The notes beneath the pieces were generated by a model, which was not told the origin of the DNA, did no database searches, and saw only the letters and a program-made list of their open reading frames with translations. A stretch of 15,011 nucleotides of DNA from DATKMG01 sp035541995. Lineage in GTDB: Bacteria > Acidobacteriota > Terriglobia > Versatilivoradales > Versatilivoraceae. Below, in pieces: positions 7,531 through 15,011 of this stretch. Positions within the stretch are counted from its first letter, which is position 1. Each line of letters opens with the position of its first letter. The translations under genes were made by a program, and so were the position numbers. Location: positions 1 through 15,011 of the forward strand of contig DATKMG010000317.1 in assembly GCA_035541995.1 (NCBI GenBank), read 5' to 3'.

Positions 7531-7827
7531 TTGCCAGACAGCCTCAATATTGTCCCGATGCTGCTGGGTGATTCCAATGCCGGCAGGGACCATCTGGTTG
7601 AACAGTCCGGCGTGCTTTCGCTGCGGCAGAAAACCTGGAAATTCATTGAGCCCGGTCCAGGCCCCCCGAGACTGAAAGAGACTGACACAGAAACCGGCCG
7701 AGCCCCGGTTCCTCAACTCTATCGGCTCTCGGGTGACATAGGGGAAACCCGCAACCTGGCGGCGAGCGATGCTGAGAAGTCAGGACAATTGAAGGAAAGA
7801 TTGAACCAGATCCATTCGCCCTATTGA
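7531..7827 (+). pseudogene. 3' fragment of an arylsulfatase gene
   Basis: The frame encodes the last 98 residues or so of a sulfatase (alkaline phosphatase-like fold). Family features are PDSLNIVPMLLG followed by RDHLVEQSG (the 'PDSFNxLPALLG ... RDHLVEQ' block), then LSLRQKTWKFIEPG (the 'LRxGxWKFI' strand), then PQLYRLSGDIGETRNLA (the 'ELYDLxxDPGETxNLA' block) and a final helix. A complete arylsulfatase has about 450-550 residues. The N-terminal catalytic part with the formylglycine CxPSR motif is absent, and a TAA at 7513-7515 closes the frame just upstream. TTG at 7531 is merely the first possible start codon. The fragment cannot be a working sulfatase. It ends 84 nt before the URO-D-like gene on the same strand, which suggests that the two once formed an operon. 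Confidence 0.7.
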
Positions 7828-7911
7828 GACTCCTTTTGCAGGAGCCTTTGCCAAAATACCCAATTGAAAATTGCCCAGGTCGATTCCCTTGCGTCCCTTA
7901 GGTGTTCAACC

Positions 7912-8928
7912 ATGACTAAGCGCGAAGTCGTCCAGCTCGTTCTCAGCGGCCATCAGCCCCCCTATGTACCTTGGTCCTGTGGCTTCACTCAAGAGGCCAA
8001 AGGAAAATTGCAGGCACATTTTAAGTTGACCGATTTGGAGCGGGTTCTCGAAAACCATCTGCTCAAGGTGGGGAGCGATATCGGCTTTTTTGAGGAGGTA
8101 GGCGAAGGACGCGTCAAAGATGTCTTTGGGGTCACATGGAACCGCACGGTAGATAAAGATATCGGCATTGTAGAGGGTTGCCTATTGCCCCGGCCAACCC
8201 TGGCGGGATTCAGCTTTCCCGATCCTCTGGACCGGCGCTTCTTCGCCGATATTCCGGAATTGCTGACCCTTTACGGAGACCGTTTCCGGGTTTTTCAAAT
8301 CGGTTTTTCACTCTACGAAAGGGCCTGGACGTTGCGTGGCATAGAGAATTTGATGATGGATTTTCATGATCATCCCAGCTTTGTCGAAGAGCTATTCAAC
8401 ACCATTGCAGATTATAACATTGCCCAAGTGACAGAAGCGTTGAAGGTGGACATCGATGCCGTCTATTTCGGTGACGATTGGGGGCAGCAGCACGGCCTTC
8501 AAATGGGGCCTCGCCTTTGGCGCCGCTTTATAAAGCCGGTGGTCGAACGGATGTATGGGGCCGTTCGAGGCGCCGGCAAATATGTGATGATCCACTCCTG
8601 TGGCGATGTGGATGAGTTGTTTGATGACCTCATTCAAGCTGGGGTGAATTGTTTCAACCCCTGCCAGCCGGAAGTGATGGATGTCTATGGCCTGTTGCCG
8701 CTTTATCGCGGGCAGTTGGCCTTTCATGGGGGATTGTCCACTCAGCGAGTTCTCCCCTATGGCACTCCAGCGGAGGTGCGACGCGAAACCCGCCGGTTGC
8801 TGGAGTTGGGTGAAGCCGGTAGCTATATATTCGCTCCAGCTCACGATGTCGTGGGAGATGTGCCCTTGGAGAACATGTTGGCATTTCTTGAAATCCTCAA
8901 GCAGCAACCCGGCTACCGGGCACAATAA
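7912..8928 (+). CDS. uroporphyrinogen decarboxylase (URO-D) family protein, methyltransferase-like subgroup
   Basis: 338 residues from ATG 7912. AGGTG at 7900-7904 lies 7 nt upstream and favours this start over the in-frame TTG at 7864. The fold family is the URO-D/MtaA-type TIM barrel. Visible landmarks are a short N-terminal TKREVVQLVLSG helix, YFGDDWGQQHGLQM at the active-site side, and then MIHSCGDV with H228 and C230. A histidine-x-cysteine pair is the usual metal-binding start in corrinoid methyltransferases of this fold. The third-ligand position near the C-terminus reads APAHDV rather than a Cys-containing motif, as in many uncharacterised members. It is too divergent and too poorly placed to be a heme-pathway HemE: no other heme gene is nearby. 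Flanking sulfatase and symporter remnants suggest a catabolic or demethylation role on an organic substrate taken from outside; this is inference. It appears intact. Confidence 0.8.
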   Translation: MTKREVVQLVLSGHQPPYVPWSCGFTQEAKGKLQAHFKLTDLERVLENHLLKVGSDIGFFEEVGEGRVKDVFGVTWNRTVDKDIGIVEGCLLPRPTLAGFSFPDPLDRRFFADIPELLTLYGDRFRVFQIGFSLYERAWTLRGIENLMMDFHDHPSFVEELFNTIADYNIAQVTEALKVDIDAVYFGDDWGQQHGLQMGPRLWRRFIKPVVERMYGAVRGAGKYVMIHSCGDVDELFDDLIQAGVNCFNPCQPEVMDVYGLLPLYRGQLAFHGGLSTQRVLPYGTPAEVRRETRRLLELGEAGSYIFAPAHDVVGDVPLENMLAFLEILKQQPGYRAQ

Positions 8929-8952
8929 AAAGCCGGCCCCCTAGGATGAGCG

Positions 8953-9648
8953 ATGATTCAACATCTTGACCTTTTTGTTTTTGCCGTTTATTTGTTGGTG
9001 GTCCTGTCGGTAGGTGGTCAGGGAAACGACCGCCCTGCGCGATGGCGCCTGATGAACCAGATTACCTTTCCGGCTGCGATCTTGCAGCCGCCTTTCTTCG
9101 ATCCCAACGCCGACCCTGCCGTAAACTATGGGGCGATTGGTGCGGTGATCGGCCACGAGATGGGCCATGGTTTCGACGACCAGGGTCGCAAGTTTGACAA
9201 CGCGGGCAAGCTCCAGAACTGGTGGACGCCCGAGACGAACAAAAAGTTCCTCGAGCAAACCGAGCGGTTAGCAGCGCAATACAACGCGTTTTGCCCGCTG
9301 GAAGGCGTTTGTGTGAACGGCAAGCTCACTATGGGGGAGAACATTGGCGACCTCGGCGGCCTCGAAATAGCCTACACCGCCTACAAGCTTTCGCTGAACG
9401 GGCAGCAAGCGCTGGTGATCGATGGCTTCACAGGCGACCAGCGCTTCTTTTTGGCACACACCCAGATCTGGCGGGCGATCCAGCGCGACGACGACCTCCG
9501 CAACCAGGTGCTCACCAACCCCCACTCACCGGCCGCCGCACGCGGCTCTATCCCCGAGAGGAACATGGACGCATGGTACACTGCCTTTGACGTGAAGGAA
9601 GGCGACAAGCTCTACCTGAAGCCGAAGGACCGTGTGAGGATCTGGTAG
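8953..9648 (+). CDS. chimeric ORF: symporter-like N-terminus joined to the C-terminal third of an M13 metallopeptidase (probably non-functional)
   Basis: 231 residues. Residues 1-22 (MIQHLDLFVFAVYLLVVLSVGG) are a single hydrophobic helix resembling the first segment of sodium:solute symporters. From residue 33 (LMNQITFPAAILQPPFFD) the protein is a plain M13/neprilysin-type peptidase. It has the zinc motif HEMGH at 68-72, GENIGD with third ligand E129 and D133, the HSPxxxR region, and the normal family C-terminus (NMDAWYTAFD ... RVRIW). M13 enzymes have about 650-740 residues; roughly 470 N-terminal residues are missing, including the large lid domain, so activity is doubtful although the zinc ligands remain. 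The ATG has AGGA 6 nt upstream and lies 24 nt after the URO-D-like stop, so the ORF is probably still translated. The peptidase part is more GC-rich (43/60 in 9481-9540) than the URO-D gene (27/60 in 8581-8640), consistent with a separate origin. Confidence 0.75.
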   Translation: MIQHLDLFVFAVYLLVVLSVGGQGNDRPARWRLMNQITFPAAILQPPFFDPNADPAVNYGAIGAVIGHEMGHGFDDQGRKFDNAGKLQNWWTPETNKKFLEQTERLAAQYNAFCPLEGVCVNGKLTMGENIGDLGGLEIAYTAYKLSLNGQQALVIDGFTGDQRFFLAHTQIWRAIQRDDDLRNQVLTNPHSPAAARGSIPERNMDAWYTAFDVKEGDKLYLKPKDRVRIW

Positions 9649-9758
9649 GAGGCCTGAGCTCGAACCGCGAGGCTGGAAAGCCCATGGCGGCAATGGCACC
9701 CGCCGCTGCTCGCCCGGAGTTGGCGTGAGATCGTCGGATATGGGCCCTGTTTCACCGT

Positions 9759-12700
9759 CTAAGTCAGAGGGGTCAGATCAGCTATCTCCCCCGGATCCAG
9801 TTTCTCAGCCAGCATCCCAACAACGGTGACTGCCAAACCTTCAATAGTGGGAGTTTCAAATAGCGCGCGCAAGGAGATTTCGAGCTGGAAAGTCTTCCGC
9901 ATGCGAGTAATTACCTGTACCGCCAATAGAGAATGTCCGCCCAAGTCAAAGAAGCTATCGCAGACACCAACGGTCTCCAGCTTAAGAACCTCACTCCAAA
10001 TTCCAGCCAGCAATTCTTCGACTGGCGTGCGTGGCGACGTAAAGGCATGTTCCAATGAGGGTCGACTCTGGCCTGGGACCGGCAAAGCCCTTCGGTCAAC
10101 CTTACCGTTCGGGGTCAGCGGTAGTTCCTCCAACTCCATATAAACCGACGGCACCATGTATTCAGGAAGTTTTGATCGCAGAAAACTGTATAACTCAGCA
10201 GTGGAAGGGACGGGTTTGAATTCTCCCACGACGTAGGCCACCAATCGTCGATGTTCTCCCTCATCCTGGACCGCCACAGCTGCTGCTCTCACTTCCGGAT
10301 GCCCTTCCAATACGGCCTCGATCTCTCCCAGTTCAATGCGGTAGCCCCGAATCTTCACCTGTCGGTCGATTCGGCCCTGGTACTCGATGTTTCCGTCCTG
10401 GCGGTAACGTCCCAGATCCCCAGTCTTATAGAGCCGGGCACCCGGATCCCTGCTGTAGGGATTGGGCACGAATTGTTCCGCTGTTAAGCCGGGTCGATTG
10501 TGATAACCTCGCGCCAGGCCGGCCCCTCCGATGTGTACCTCGCCGGGCACACCAATCGGGACCGGTTGCATATCCTGATCCAACACATAGATCTGGGTAT
10601 TGGCAATCGGCCTGCCAATCGGGATCCCTGCATGTGAATGGTTTCTGCTTGTATCGTACCAGGTGGCATCGGCGGAAACTTCAGATGACCCGTAGAGATT
10701 CAAGAGTACCGCCCCGGGCATGTTCTGCCTGAACCGCTCGAAAAGCTCAGCCGACAAGGCTTCACCACTGCTGATCCAGAACTTCAATCTGGGAAGCCGA
10801 CTTTGGAGATCAGGATGGGACTCCAAGATGGATGCCAGGAGCGAAGGCACCGAGACAATGCGTGTGACATTGTGAACAGCCAGGGATTGAACGAGACGGT
10901 AGGTGTCCTTGACATCCTCGTCCGGGATGAGGATCAATGGAACTCCCTGGAGTAGAGGACCGAAAATTTCCCATTCGGAATCCACAAAACTGAGAGAGGT
11001 TTTCTGACAGCAAATCTCGCCGGCTTCAAAGGGGTAGGTGCCCCACATCCACTGAAATCGATTGACCGCCCCTTGTTGAAGATTAAGCACCCCTTTCGGC
11101 TTTCCAGTAGTGCCTGATGTGTAAATCAGGTAGGCCAAATTCCGAACAGTTGCCCGACAGACCGGGTTAGCCTGGCTGGCTTGGGTGGAAGTCTCCCAAC
11201 TTGGATCCAGACACACAACTTGCACCTGGTCCAGCGGTAATCCTTCGATCAGGTGCTCCTGGGTGACCAGTACCCGCACCTGGGCATCGGCCAACATGAA
11301 GGCCAGTCTCTCTTGAGGATAATTGGGGTCTAGCGGGACATAGGCTCCTCCCGCCTTCAAGGTCCCTATCATTCCAGCCACCATCCAGGGCGAACGATCC
11401 AGGCACAATCCTACCCGTTCCTCCAGTCCCACCCCCAGCTCCACAAGGTGTTGTGCCAGCCGGTTGGCTCGCTCATTTAGCTGCCGGTAGTTCCAGCTCT
11501 CTCCTTTGAACACCACTGCCAGCGATTCCGGACGCTCTGCCGCCTGCTGCTCAAACAATTCCACCAAGCTATTCCCGACCGGATAGTCTCGCTCCGTCCG
11601 GTTCCACTCCACTAGCAACTGCTGTTGCTCGGTCTCGGTCAAAAGCGATAGCCGCCAGATTTCCTGCTCCACGCCACCAGCCACAATCTCCTCCAGCAGT
11701 CTCCGGTAGTGCCCCGTCAGCCGTTGCATCGTCCCGACGTCGAACAGTTCGGCGTTGTAATCAACTTCCCCCGCGAGTTGTTCCTCGCCGTCCCTGACTG
11801 ATAGCATTAAGTCGAACGCAGCCGTACCCGGTTCAACCTCCAGCCGGCTTACCTCCACTCCTTCCAGATCCAATCTCTCGCCTGGTGTGTTACGCAATGC
11901 AAACATCACCTGAAATAACGGATTGCGGCTCAAGTCACGTTCCGGCTGCAATTCCTGCACCAGCCGCTCAAAGGGCAGTTCCTGGTGGCTATAAGCCCCC
12001 AGTGCCACCTCGCGCACCCGCTCCAGCAGCCGGCGGAAATTCAACCTGCCCTCCACCTGAGTACGCAGAACCAGCGTGTTGACGAAGAACCCGATCAACC
12101 CTTCCAGTTCGCGCCGCGTCCTGCCTGCTATCGGTGTCCCCAGCACCAGGTCGGTCTGTCCGGTGTAGCGATAGAGTAACACCTGAAAGGTGGCCAGCAA
12201 GGTCATGAACAACGTCACGCCTTCTCGTCGACTCAAATCCCGCAGTTGCCGGCTGAGTTCAGCTGGTAATTCAAATCGCACCCGGCCGCCTCGTGAGCCA
12301 AGCGCCGTCCGTCTCGGCCTGTCATAGGGAAGCTCCAACACCGGCGATTCTTCCCCTAGCTGCCGCTTCCAGTAGCTGAGCTGTTGCTCCAGGACTTCTC
12401 CGCTCAGCCACTGCCGCTGCCAGAGCGCATAGTCGGTATACTGAATCGGCAGCTCCTCCATCTCTGCAGATCGTCCTTGGCAAAAAGCATCATAAAACTG
12501 CCCCAACTCCCGAGACAGGATTCCATGTGACCAGGCATCGGAAGCAATATGGTGCGTCACCAGCACCAGGACCCAGTGCGCCTCCTTTTCCCTGATCAGT
12601 AGTGCGCGCAGCATCAGGTCTTGGGTCAGATCAAAGGCCCGGCTGGCCTCTTCCATCACCAATCGCTCTACTTCCGGCTCACGCTTCTCCTCCGGCCAGT

Positions 12701-14885
12701 CCCTCAAATCGACATGACGCAGTGGGAAGCATCCCCTTTCCTCGACCACTTGCACGGGTTGGCCCTCCATCAAAGCGTAACGCGTCCGTAACACCTCGTG
12801 CCGCTGTACCACCTGTCCGAGAGCCGACTCCAGCGCTTCTACGTTCAACATTCCGCGAAGTCTCGACACCCACGGAACGTTGTATACACTTCGCCCCGGA
12901 TCCAGCTGATCCAAGAACCAGAGCCGTTCCTGCCCAAACGAGAGCATCAGGTGGCCTTCCCGTGGCATGCGGCAGAGCGTAAGCAGGTGCTGATCGGCTT
13001 GCCGCTGAAGAGCGGTTTCCACCTTCCGGGCCAGAGCGGCCACCGTGGGAAATTCAAAAAGCAGGTTCAAGGGCAAATTGATCTGGAAAGCCTTGGCCAT
13101 GCGCGAGACCACCTGGGTGGCCAGCAGGGAATGCCCTCCCAGTTCGAAGAAGTCCTCCTCCACCCCCAGTTGCGGCACTTTCAGGACTTCAGTCCAGATC
13201 CCCGTTACTATCTCCTCAACTGGAGTTCGTGGCGCTATGAAGCAGACATCCAGTTCGGATCGACTATAGTCTGGAGCCGGCAATGCCTTGCGGTCCACCT
13301 TGCCATTGGGAAGCAACGGCAATGACTCCAGTCTCATAATGGCCGAGGGCACCATGTAGCTTGGGAGTTTCTTTTTCAACGAACTGTGCAAGGCTCGAGT
13401 TGTAAGTGAAGACTCGACGTTAAGCACCACGTAGGCCACAAGGCGCTTATCGTCTGGAGGGTTGTCCCAGGCGATCACTACCGCCTCTTTGACGCCTGTC
13501 ACTCCGAGGAGGGCCGCCTCTACCTCCCCAATCTCGACCCTGTATCCCCGGATCTTGACCTGGAAATCCTTGCGGCCGACATGAACCACACACCCATCGG
13601 GCAGCATATATCCCTGATCGCCGGTCAAATAGATTCGCTCACTTCCTCCATCTGGATCGGGAAGGAAGACTGCTCTTGTGAGTTCAGGATTTCGCCAGTA
13701 ACCGGGAGAAAGAAAGCGATTCTTGATGGCAATTTCTCCTATGTCTCCAGGTCCCACGGGCTGACCCTGCTCATCGAGGAGGAGCACTTGGGTGTCTTCG
13801 ACCACATAACCCGCAGGAATAGGATCCGCATTGCATTCCGTCCATCGATCGTAAAAACTTTCCAAGACAAGACCCGACTCACCAGTCCCCATTCCTACAT
13901 GTAGAATGCAGTGATCTCCAAAATGCTGCTTGAAGAGTGCCACGTCCTTCTGGTGGATGGTTTCACCTCCCAACCGGATGAGGCGAAGCTTCGGGAACCT
14001 CTGACCTTCAGCAAGGGTCTCGACGAAATGGCGAAAGACCGTAGGAACTGTGTGGAATTGGGTGATTTCCCGATCAGTCAGCCACTCGGCAAGGCGAGTT
14101 ACACCCAGTTCCTTCAGATTGAACGGTAACAGGGTTGCTCCATTCAGCAGGGCACAGAATGTATTCACCGCTGATGGTCCAAAGCTGTATGAGAAAAGCA
14201 AGGCAATGCGATCGTCTGCGCAAATACGCCGGCCATTTGTCTGTCTCATTACATTGTGGAGCAAGCTCCGGTGGGTGTGCATGACCCCCTTGGGTTTCCC
14301 TGTCGACCCCGAAGTGTAAAGAATATAGACCAGGTCGTCTGCGACGAGCTGGCTCTTCGGAAAATCATCCGCGCAGCGAGATTCAATCTCATCCAGATTG
14401 ACAAGCTGGCAATGATCCCCGCACAATAAAGTTGCCAGAGAAAGGTTTGCGCTGTTGGTTATGACCAATTTGCTCTGGGAATCGTCCAGGATGAAGCGGT
14501 TCCTTTCGAGAGGATAGGACGGGTCCAGGGGGACATAGAACTTGCCTGCCTTTAAGACTCCTAAAATGGCAGCCGGTACGGCGGCGTCGTGCTCCAGCAG
14601 GATGGCAACAGGCTCTGCATGCCTGCCCCGTAAGGAAAGTATGGACCCTGCCACGCCATTGGATATTGAATCCAGATCGCGGTAGGTTAGCTCACGAGCT
14701 ATCGTCTTAACTGCAACTCGATTTGCGTAGGCACTCGCTCGACGGGCGTAGCATTCCGGTATGGAATGTTCAGTCCATTCCCTTTCAAACTTGATGTAAT
14801 TGTTCGCAGGACCCATGTAACCATGGGCGGGTGAAGACCGCGGATTGGTCTGAAGAGCGGTGGCCCTGTCAGTGGGGTCTCTCAT
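9759..14885 (-). CDS. bimodular non-ribosomal peptide synthetase, A-T-C-A-T, second module predicted beta-alanine
   Basis: 1708 residues on one intact frame. A1 (about 40-520): LYTSGSTGKPKGV near 187-199, KIRGYRVEIGEVEAAL and NGKVDRKALP. T1: LGGHSL with phosphopantetheine Ser586. C (about 645-1090): SFGQERLWFLDQL, H778-H779-IAS-D783 (HHxxxDA; the usual Gly is Ala) and IGFFVNTLVLR; it looks like an LCL-type condensation domain. A2 (about 1108-1600): LIYTSGTTGKPKGV, YKTGDLGR, KIRGYRIELGEIEAVL and NGKVDRRALP. T2: LGGHSL with Ser1652. There is no epimerase, thioesterase or reductase. Aligned to PheA, the A2 pocket reads V-D-W-V-I-S-L-A-D-K (V1301, D1302, W1305 are the first three), which I recall as the beta-alanine code. 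A1 reads G-P-V-H-I-L-G-L-V-K, without the amino-group Asp, so a non-amino-acid starter is likely. With no leading C domain, A1-T1 is a loading module. The ATG at 14885 has no strong ribosome binding site; ATG at 14816 is an alternative. The gene is convergent with the peptidase chimera. Confidence 0.93.
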   Translation of the reverse strand: MRDPTDRATALQTNPRSSPAHGYMGPANNYIKFEREWTEHSIPECYARRASAYANRVAVKTIARELTYRDLDSISNGVAGSILSLRGRHAEPVAILLEHDAAVPAAILGVLKAGKFYVPLDPSYPLERNRFILDDSQSKLVITNSANLSLATLLCGDHCQLVNLDEIESRCADDFPKSQLVADDLVYILYTSGSTGKPKGVMHTHRSLLHNVMRQTNGRRICADDRIALLFSYSFGPSAVNTFCALLNGATLLPFNLKELGVTRLAEWLTDREITQFHTVPTVFRHFVETLAEGQRFPKLRLIRLGGETIHQKDVALFKQHFGDHCILHVGMGTGESGLVLESFYDRWTECNADPIPAGYVVEDTQVLLLDEQGQPVGPGDIGEIAIKNRFLSPGYWRNPELTRAVFLPDPDGGSERIYLTGDQGYMLPDGCVVHVGRKDFQVKIRGYRVEIGEVEAALLGVTGVKEAVVIAWDNPPDDKRLVAYVVLNVESSLTTRALHSSLKKKLPSYMVPSAIMRLESLPLLPNGKVDRKALPAPDYSRSELDVCFIAPRTPVEEIVTGIWTEVLKVPQLGVEEDFFELGGHSLLATQVVSRMAKAFQINLPLNLLFEFPTVAALARKVETALQRQADQHLLTLCRMPREGHLMLSFGQERLWFLDQLDPGRSVYNVPWVSRLRGMLNVEALESALGQVVQRHEVLRTRYALMEGQPVQVVEERGCFPLRHVDLRDWPEEKREPEVERLVMEEASRAFDLTQDLMLRALLIREKEAHWVLVLVTHHIASDAWSHGILSRELGQFYDAFCQGRSAEMEELPIQYTDYALWQRQWLSGEVLEQQLSYWKRQLGEESPVLELPYDRPRRTALGSRGGRVRFELPAELSRQLRDLSRREGVTLFMTLLATFQVLLYRYTGQTDLVLGTPIAGRTRRELEGLIGFFVNTLVLRTQVEGRLNFRRLLERVREVALGAYSHQELPFERLVQELQPERDLSRNPLFQVMFALRNTPGERLDLEGVEVSRLEVEPGTAAFDLMLSVRDGEEQLAGEVDYNAELFDVGTMQRLTGHYRRLLEEIVAGGVEQEIWRLSLLTETEQQQLLVEWNRTERDYPVGNSLVELFEQQAAERPESLAVVFKGESWNYRQLNERANRLAQHLVELGVGLEERVGLCLDRSPWMVAGMIGTLKAGGAYVPLDPNYPQERLAFMLADAQVRVLVTQEHLIEGLPLDQVQVVCLDPSWETSTQASQANPVCRATVRNLAYLIYTSGTTGKPKGVLNLQQGAVNRFQWMWGTYPFEAGEICCQKTSLSFVDSEWEIFGPLLQGVPLILIPDEDVKDTYRLVQSLAVHNVTRIVSVPSLLASILESHPDLQSRLPRLKFWISSGEALSAELFERFRQNMPGAVLLNLYGSSEVSADATWYDTSRNHSHAGIPIGRPIANTQIYVLDQDMQPVPIGVPGEVHIGGAGLARGYHNRPGLTAEQFVPNPYSRDPGARLYKTGDLGRYRQDGNIEYQGRIDRQVKIRGYRIELGEIEAVLEGHPEVRAAAVAVQDEGEHRRLVAYVVGEFKPVPSTAELYSFLRSKLPEYMVPSVYMELEELPLTPNGKVDRRALPVPGQSRPSLEHAFTSPRTPVEELLAGIWSEVLKLETVGVCDSFFDLGGHSLLAVQVITRMRKTFQLEISLRALFETPTIEGLAVTVVGMLAEKLDPGEIADLTPLT

Positions 14886-14887
14886 CT

Positions 14888-15011
14888 CTAGGTTAGCCGG
14901 CCAGGTTCTTCTGGAGCAGCTTTCTCACCATTTAGGAATCTCATTTGTGATGCTGAGTGGATTGGCGCTCCTTCTCTTGCCGGGAGAGCGGTGCCGTAAT
15001 AGATCATCAAA
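14888..15011 (-). CDS. possible C-terminal end of the gene preceding the NRPS (partial)
   Basis: On the minus strand one frame is open from the window edge to TAG at plus 14890-14888, two bases before the NRPS ATG at 14885. It ends in EEPGRLT. That spacing is typical of translationally coupled operon genes and would explain the lack of a ribosome binding site for the NRPS. A second frame is also open from the edge and stops at plus 14927-14925, so the choice is not secure. About 40 residues are too few to recognise a family. Confidence 0.25.
   Translation of the reverse strand, partial: LMIYYGTALPAREGAPIHSASQMRFLNGEKAAPEEPGRLT

Noticed and set aside
9526..9575. Possible pair of compensating frameshifts in the HSPxxxR region of the M13 fragment
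   Set aside because: The spacing between HSP and NMDAWY and the position of the Arg match the family, so simple substitutions explain the difference.
9686..9704. Hairpin GGCGG/CCGCC between the convergent peptidase and NRPS ends
   Set aside because: Only 5 bp of stem and no T run on either side; too weak to call a terminator.
11885..13325. Several long plus-strand ORFs opposite the condensation domain
   Set aside because: They are antisense shadows of GC-rich NRPS codons with no recognisable domains.

Overview
This window looks like part of a chromosome from a soil-type bacterium, most likely Acidobacteriota. That is inferred from gene content, not from a marker gene. The clues are a GMC oxidoreductase paired with a gluconate 2-dehydrogenase subunit 3-like protein, a large secreted beta-propeller protein with repeated 'GALTPxxGSPF' blades, an M13 metallopeptidase fragment, and a URO-D-like protein next to sulfatase and symporter remnants. 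No rRNA, tRNA, CRISPR array, complete insertion sequence or phage gene was recognised.

Layout. (1) 1-222: the 3' end of a Gly/Ser/Tyr/Arg-rich protein on the + strand. (2) 3088-500, minus strand: a two-gene redox operon, with a GMC-family FAD oxidoreductase first and then its Tat-exported small subunit. (3) 3089-3830: a gene-poor divergent region with a candidate minus-strand promoter overlapped by an inverted repeat, and a near-consensus plus-strand promoter far from any gene. (4) 3831-6893: a secreted protein of about 1020 residues, made of a beta-propeller, a putative Ig-like domain and two tandem copies of a domain of about 225 residues. Its N-terminal coding region contains a palindromic repeat and an AT-rich stretch. 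(5) 6894-9648: a disturbed region. A 3' fragment of an arylsulfatase gene precedes an intact URO-D/methyltransferase-like gene. This is followed by an ORF whose first 22 or so residues resemble the start of a sodium:solute symporter and whose remainder is the C-terminal third of an M13 peptidase. I read this as the remains of a sulfatase - URO-D-like - symporter operon broken at both ends. (6) 14885-9759, minus strand: an intact bimodular non-ribosomal peptide synthetase (NRPS) with order A-T-C-A-T and no release domain. An open frame from the window edge ends 2 nt before its start and may be the preceding gene of the same operon.

The most interesting system is the NRPS. Aligned by eye to the PheA binding-pocket positions, its second adenylation domain gives VDWVISLADK, which I recall as the beta-alanine signature. 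Its first adenylation domain lacks the Asp that normally holds the alpha-amino group and has an atypical pocket, as expected for a non-amino-acid starter. The simplest prediction is an acyl-beta-alanine (or acyl-beta-alanyl-carrier-protein) intermediate that another protein must release or extend.
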